Source: Athripsodes cinereus
Lineage: Eukaryota; Arthropoda; Insecta; Trichoptera; Leptoceridae
Assembly (NCBI GenBank): GCA_947579605.1
Contig: OX388309.1
Coordinates: 21,271,071 to 21,335,070, forward strand
Direction: 5' to 3'
Length of the DNA: 64,000 nucleotides
Numbering within the stretch: the stretch's first letter is position 1; every line of letters starts with the position of its first letter. The notes under the pieces are model-generated. The model was given only the letters and a program-made list of their open reading frames with translations, was not told where the DNA came from and made no database searches. This document shows positions 57,875 through 64,000 of the stretch, piece by piece. The translations under genes were made by a program, and so were the position numbers.

Positions 57875-59705
57875 GTTTGTAGTTAATACCTATAATTGTA
57901 ACAATAAATTGAATTGAAAACAATTTCTCGTTGTTTCATATTAAGTTCTTTTCTATTTAACTAGTTGCATATTATACTACCTCTGATACACATGAAAGAA
58001 AACTGACGCTCCTTTGACTAAGAAACATTTTGCTTGTTTCAATGCTGCTTTTAATGTAAGTAGGTATTCATTTTCAATACTTGGATTTTCACAAAGGACG
58101 CAATATTGTCGTTTCTTCATAATATATCCACTTGTTCTACTGAACCACACCGCTTACGCACTATACACTCACTTTCTCATTCATAATACAAGTGTCACAA
58201 GTGAACTGGTATCAAAGCGCGATATCATAAGCACAGTTGGTTTCTTCGTCTTTAACACGCTTATTATATGCAAACACGATAAAGATGTCTTTGCGTTTAT
58301 GATCATCGAGTGGTGTTGTACTGCGTAGGTACATAATAATATGAAGGTAGGTAGGTAGGTACAATGATTACGTTTTTATTACAATATCTGTCATTAGACC
58401 CGCTTCACACTTCTTGCAGGTTCATATTCTCTTCATTGAGAGTCGTAATATCTAAAGAACGAGTTGTTAACTTGCAAGACATCGTTATTATGTTTTATCG
58501 TCTTCACGATATGCATTATTATTAAGTACTTAAACGTTCTCTTTGCGTTTTTTTTGTATATATATAACTTGTTACATAACTATAATTTATTCAATGCATC
58601 GTTTAGCACATTGCTCATAATAAATAAAAATAAAATCATGATTTTGTATTTACACACATTACTATCAATAAAACACTTTTATTGATAATAAAGTTTATGG
58701 TTTATCGTTTGACGTGATGAAATGGATTCTCCTGTGTAATGACTTGTTTAAATTTTTTTATTTTTTTTTATTCTTATAATTAACCCTTGTTGTACTTTTT
58801 GAGTGTGCCTCGGAACATTACTTGAAATTTCTCAAAATCATTAAAAAGTAAATAAATAAATAGCACGATTTTGTATATTTAATTTTCAACTTTCTCTAGA
58901 AAAAGCTCGTAAAATTAATACGTTTTGTGTTATTGTTTTGTAGGATATCAATTTTAATGGCACATTTAGTTTTTTCAAGATAATAGAACATGGGTTGACA
59001 ACAATAAAGTTTTTGGTGCTTGTAAATAGTAATACGAGCAACTAGTCAAACAATCCGGCTAACGAAAAGCCATCTACTCGAGTGTTTAAACGCTTTCAAT
59101 ATGTTTGAGATTTTCACAGAATGTTTTTCTTTCCTTTTGTATGTGTGGGTGTGTACGATTGAAATGAAAAGCAATTGCTTTTGAAAGGTAGCAACGGTGT
59201 GGGTACTATTATTATTAGTATTGACTAGGGGTGAAAGACTTCGGTATTCAATCATAATGGTTGACAAAGAATACAAAAGATGAGGGATCACCCCCGACGC
59301 GCTAATATCGGCGCTAATCCTCATTGTAAAGATACTTCTCATTGTGAGTATTGGCTGGTTTACGAAGTATTACATCACCTCTGGATGTAGGTATACATAT
59401 ATGTATAATATTATACCAACCACTGTACCAACACTACATGCAACTGTCGCAGAACTGTTCCAGGCATAATATCGACTGAGGAGATAGTATACTCGTAGGT
59501 ATATTGTGTGTTGGTGGTGTTGGCTGATGGTTATAGGTATTCTACACTAACTCCCTCAGTAATTCTCTGAAATCCCGATGTACAATAATGAATAGGAGAC
59601 TGTTATTATTATTATTGTAGATGATGGTGAAGAATATTCAGGAATTGGAAAGCATCGTTATTTTAAACATTCGTTTTTTGTCAGAAAACTTGAATTACGA
59701 TTCCA
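57875..59705. other. AT-rich stretch, no recognised gene
   Basis: A 104-codon frame at 58,014-58,328 lacks a recognisable domain or context. A GGTAGGTAGGTAGGTAC run is at 58,344-58,361. Confidence 0.45.
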
Positions 59706-59711
59706 CATTTT

Positions 59712-59840
59712 TCACATCTCATATCCCCCTTCAACACTCCTCTCGGGAGCATAGGGCCGACACAAACTTTCTTCATTCAGAGCGTCTCTGTGTCGTTGCA
59801 CCCAGGTTCTTCCTCTAGAGGTTTCTGACCACTGTAAAAA
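59712..59840 (-). pseudogene. LINE 3' tail fragment (REER family)
   Basis: The minus strand encodes a segment rich in Arg, with GRTWVQRHRDALNEE followed by CRPYAPERSVEGGYEM. Its DNA word CCGAGAGGAGTGTTGAAGG is shared with 52,115-52,150. The codons before it (QWSETSRGRTWVQ) resemble a LINE ORF2 tail. Confidence 0.45.
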
Positions 59841-59844
59841 ATAC

Positions 59845-60295
59845 TGAACTACAAAAAGACTTACCAATGAATGAATAAGTATACCAATGAAGGTTGAATT
59901 ATTTTTTTTTAAATTCGCGGATTTTGTAATAGAAAAATGTACGTGTCTCAATATATTTAACGTGATTTTTTCATATATAAAAATGTTGTGTATTTCTGAA
60001 AATATTCTTGTTTCAGTTTCCGAGTAGAGAAATAATAGTTAAGTATTTTTTATTACAGTCGTAAACGTTATGAATAATTAAAAAAAATCTATAGTTTCAA
60101 CACCAGAAAACGTTACTAATAATTACAAATTTCATCCCTGAAATAAAATATTTATGGGGGTGCTGCACCTCTGTCGCACTAGCTACTATTGAAACTCAAT
60201 CCATAATACTTTATATTACCAACATTCTATGTTATATTATTGTAGGTAGGTACATACTTGTATGGGTTCTCTTATGTTGTCATTACTATTATTAT
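59845..60295. other. AT-rich stretch with no recognised feature
   Basis: Nothing recognised. Confidence 0.5.
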
Positions 60296-60299
60296 TATT

Positions 60300-60857
60300 T
60301 ACAAGCTTTTGTAACCCGGCATTGCTCGGGTTTAAATAAACAGAAACCGTGCAAATACATGGGTTAAAATTGGTATTTTAAGTTTGTAGTACCTACATAA
60401 ATCTTCAAGTGATTTGCCATGAAAAGTAAAGAAAAATATTAAGTACCGAGGTACTTTTGTATTTATTTATACAAAAAATCAATTAACATTGTTTATGGAT
60501 TTTTTACATATTACTATTCTTATTCTACAGTATGGATTTCTATGGTCTCATAATATCCTCCATTATGAAAATAGCTCAAAATGTCAAAAATATGCAATTT
60601 TTATTCTCATAATTCAGGATTTTTTGTCATTAGCAATCACAATGTTTCATTATGTAAACAGTCCCTAATTATTTAGTTTCAGTATTGTTTTATTTATTGT
60701 TACATCCATTTTGAAATTAATTCAATACAATGAAAAATGTTTGACTATAAATATTGGATTTTCATACATTCTTTGTCTTCATACTGTCTTTCCTTATTTC
60801 AGAGTCCATTGAGGACATACGCACATACGAACCGATTCAAATATTTATGTGTGGATT
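60300..60857 (-). mobile_element. Non-autonomous Helitron/DINE-like element, short copy
   Basis: In reverse complement it begins TCCACACATAAATATTTGAA at 60,857, follows 105-660 of the long copy closely (for example AGTCAAACATTTTTCATTGT and AAATTGCATATTTTTGACAT), then has a single minisatellite-like unit with a TGTAGGTACTAC core (about 60,380-60,420), AACCCATGTATTTGCA and the terminal hairpin at 60,332-60,313. At about 560 bp it is probably close to the unexpanded form. No coding region and no target duplication. Confidence 0.65.
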
Positions 60858-60859
60858 CC

Positions 60860-63125
60860 TCCTGTGTTCCACACCGCTCTGTACCTATATCCACGAACAT
60901 AAGATTAGGTATTTGCATTAGGGACTAAAACATTTTTTACTTATCCATGTAATCGCACAATATGCGACAAAAATATGATGTTGTTCATAGAGAACTCAAC
61001 AGTATAATATTATCCACACTATCCCTAATACTTCATATTATCTTACTAGCGCTTTTTCTATGTGAATAGTACTAAGGATATCAATAATGTAGGCAAAGTT
61101 ATTTTATGTACAGGCATTGTGATATAAATGTACATTGTATTTGTGGAAATGTTCAATGACAATATACTAATCATTGTTTTACAATGCCAGATGTAAATTG
61201 TGAAATTAAAATGAAAAATGATATTTATTAATTCCACTGTGACTTTCGCATATAACTTCATTCAAATTTGTTCTTTCATTGAGCTACATTATAATGGACA
61301 CATTGTATAACCAAGATATACTTAATAGTTATTATTATTGTCATATAGGGAAATTATAAATACACTGTGTTCAGATATTTTATTTTGTTCCATTCTCTCG
61401 TATTTGAATCGTGAAAATATATTTAATATTATAATACATGACAGTATGCGCATTGTAAAGTAATATGAAGTAATATTCTATATCGTATCCAAGTATGTAT
61501 GGACGTGAAGTTTTTAAAATTGAATATAAAAGCTTAGTAATAAACCTCTTCCGTTCAGATTGTGTCCAAATAATATGACTTCTTTTCAAGATATTATAAT
61601 GCGAAGTATCTAGGAAATTTTAAATTGCGTCAAACATATCCAAGTCCAATCATTTTATACAAGCCTTAAATAAAGTAGAAATACTTAGGCAGTCCGTACT
61701 TTTCGTTTCCAGTTCATTAAGGAAGATATGACGATGAAAAATAATAAAAAATATTTTGGTCAATATTTATTTGTACTCTAGCAGTATATCAATCTACTGT
61801 TTGACAAAAAAACTGTTACTGTTCGAAACACGCGTCAAAAGTATTTTCTTGATATTTTCTTTCTAAAATTTTGTCAAAGTCACTTTTCTTCTTTAGTTTT
61901 GTACCTGAATTATGATATAAAACTTTGATAATATTAGATTTAACATAAACCTTCTACGAAATATAGATTTTATTATAAAAGTCGACAACGACAAGGCACA
62001 CATGTTTTCTCATTATTATGTCCCGAGCACGAAGTATTTATTTTTCAGGTAAAATTAGTTTTCCTTCAGTATGTCGCTTGACTGTACATCAGCTTCTTTC
62101 ATATATTGACAGCGACAGGAAATTGTTTTCTTTACAAGTACACAGTTGCCTTATTTTTTCTTCATTATGTTTTTTTTTCGCTTTCATTTAAAGTGGAAAG
62201 AAGGAGGTATCTTTTCTTTTATGTAATACGTTAGGACGAATCTCTTTAAAATAGTTTTGATATATGCTATACTAATTGCAATATCTCCAATCTCTTCAAT
62301 GTCATTTACAAAAATGTAATTTTGTAATTTTGTCCACTATTTCATCTAGTGTACGTAATAAATATGTCGTTAGTAAAAATAAATAAATATTTATCGATGT
62401 ACAACATCAGAATAAAACGGTAAATTACCACATGAGCCAAAAAAGAGCAATCAGTATAGAGTAAAAGTTCTTAGTAAAATATTTTCCAATGCTAGGTAGG
62501 TATTTTACTTATCCAGTCGTTTTCTTACAGTTATGATTATGATTGAAACCACCATATTAATTTTAGTCATCTGTATTCCGAGATTTTTTTTTATGTGAAT
62601 GTGAAATTTATTGTTTCTCCCATAAAAGCTTTCATTATCTTATGCACGTTAGAGCTTTTCAAATAATAACAACAACGTTAATAATCGTATTATGATATTG
62701 TTCTTTTAAAAGCTTTGCCGAGTGGGCGAAGCTTTTGTTGGCATCAACAGTTGTGATATTGTGAAATATGAACATAGTTTATGTTCTCATAATGGCTAAT
62801 ATATGATTTTTTTAATGCTTTAATTATGAAAATGAGGATTTTTTTCACTTTGAATAATGAAATATCTCTTCAAATTTCTTTTTATATAATATTTTTAAAT
62901 TTTTATTTGAAAATATATTCTCGTAAAAAAGAAAAAAAAAAAAAAACATGAAGTCAAAATTCACATTTGTTCAAAACATTTAGTTATATCTCCCACATAT
63001 TTGTTTAAAATATGTTTTTTTGGAAATTTATTTTATGTATTTATTGATTTTGTCTTTAAAATATGAAACTCAATTTATTGATTTATTGGAGTTTTCTTTC
63101 CTATCTAAATACTTTTTAACGCGTC
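60860..63125. other. AT-rich stretch, no recognised gene
   Basis: Includes an A-rich run at 62,928-62,945. Open frames near 61,058 and 61,380 (minus) are low-complexity. No transposon termini recognised. Confidence 0.5.
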
Positions 63126-63129
63126 TTTC

Positions 63130-63345
63130 CAGAGAAAAAGTTATAATAACTGGGGATTTAGATAAAAGGCTGGGAATTACCCAAGTACCAGCAAGGTGGA
63201 GCGACCAAATGAAGGAGGCCACACAAAACTCACTGTATGGGGCCCTGAACATGGCGGAGGATCGGTAAAAGTGGAGACAGGTGAAGATGGTCTATAGAAC
63301 GAGGCATATTGGTCATGATCCTCAGAATTGAGGGACCGACGGAGA
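63130..63345 (+). pseudogene. LINE ORF2 C-terminal fragment and 3' end
   Basis: Encodes RLGITQVPARWSDQMKEATQ, then ALNMAEDR, a stop, KWRQVKMVYRTRHIGHDPQN, TGA, then GACGGAGATGATGATGG. The order P.RW.D..K......AL..A.DR..WR.......GHDPQ is the standard C-terminus of a group of insect LINE ORF2 proteins. One premature stop (after AEDR, at about 63,266) breaks it. The homology starts near 63,160; upstream sequence is unrelated, so the copy is strongly 5'-truncated. Confidence 0.75.
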
Positions 63346-63349
63346 TGAT

Positions 63350-64000
63350 GATGGTTACTTAATACTAACCCGACACTCGTTCTTTGTTAATAAACAATCT
63401 CATAGATAATAATCTCAACATGCAATTTGTTTTTATATTTTTTAAATACTGACATGCGTATGTATGTAATTAACTATACGTATAAATCACATAATCCTGG
63501 ATTGTCTTTGATCACCAGCTCAAGTGTCCATAAACAACATTGAAATCTTTCTCTTCTTGCCTGTTATCTCCACTACACTGAGAAGATATACCTACAATCC
63601 TACATACATAGTATGTACATATAATATAAGACTGTAATGTTAAAGACGGGACAAGTATGTGAAGAAAATAGATGTGGAGGGGGCAAAAAAAGTCTTACAA
63701 ATTTTCTACAAAATACACGTTTTACGATTAGCGTAAATCTCTGCGTGCGAGTTTATATTTATTGTCTACTTAGTATTTTTATGTCTTTTTATGTTTATCA
63801 CAAAATGTTTGGATTTTTAATTATGTTTCAGTATTTTATTTATCTCACTTTGTTTCTTAGATTTCCGATCGAGAGTTTACAAACATAAATCTGATATTTA
63901 AATAATACGTGGTTAAAAGTTTGGTTGTAAATACCTACTGGGATACCCAATTGGGATTTCCGAAGATTGTACTAATTTCATGATGCAATAATTTTTATAT
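63350..64000. other. AT-rich stretch with no recognised feature
   Basis: An 83-codon frame (63,637-63,888) is rich in Phe/Leu/Tyr and lacks context; no gene called. Confidence 0.45.

Noticed and set aside
58014..58328. 104-codon open frame as a gene
   Set aside because: No recognisable domain and no supporting context; length is not exceptional for a 64-kb window.

Overview
The window looks like intergenic or intronic DNA from an insect. It is strongly AT-rich, has no complete host gene, and is crowded with decayed transposable elements of insect type: an irritans-like mariner, a Helitron, a hAT MITE, Jockey/RTE-like LINE tails, a Penelope-like element and a tRNA-derived SINE. The palindromic word GTAGGTACCTAC is scattered throughout. 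I associate that word with Hemiptera (aphids, scale insects) and Lepidoptera, but I cannot place the species. Nothing prokaryotic or viral is seen.

0-10 kb: a Helitron/DINE-like element (about 105-1984) with an internal 98-bp minisatellite and a 3' hairpin; its short inverted partner is at 60.30-60.86 kb. LINE 3' tails, a SINE fragment and a repeat with a hammerhead-like core follow. 10-15 kb: a nested structure in which long inverted repeats (11,178 and 13,403) enclose a hAT MITE with its target duplication and a textbook non-autonomous Helitron; beside it lies a LINE reverse-transcriptase fragment. 15-24 kb: AT-rich DNA, a perfect 243-bp tandem duplication and a 150-bp tandem array. 24-25.6 kb: a dead mariner with intact ends, inserted into an older copy of a local ~300-bp repeat called here 'family X' (about ten copies in the window).

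28-36 kb: a Penelope-like GIY-YIG relic, a diverged direct-repeat pair, and two possible host exons. The better one is a minus-strand terminal exon at 33,105-33,292, with acceptor, 61 open codons, stop and polyadenylation signal. A plus-strand exon candidate lies at 35,574-35,662. 36-56 kb: mostly featureless AT-rich DNA with three SINE copies, family X fragments and hairpins; a minus-strand exon candidate at 55,488-55,625 has a phase compatible with the 33.1-kb terminal exon. 56-64 kb: LINE tails, a plus-strand exon candidate at 57,761-57,870 and the inverted Helitron/DINE-like copy.

The elements show a relative chronology: family X is older than the mariner in it, and the long-inverted-repeat element is older than the hAT MITE and Helitron inside it. 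If the exon candidates are real, the window holds introns of at least one minus-strand gene and perhaps one plus-strand gene. All family calls come from reading motifs by eye; no database search was run.
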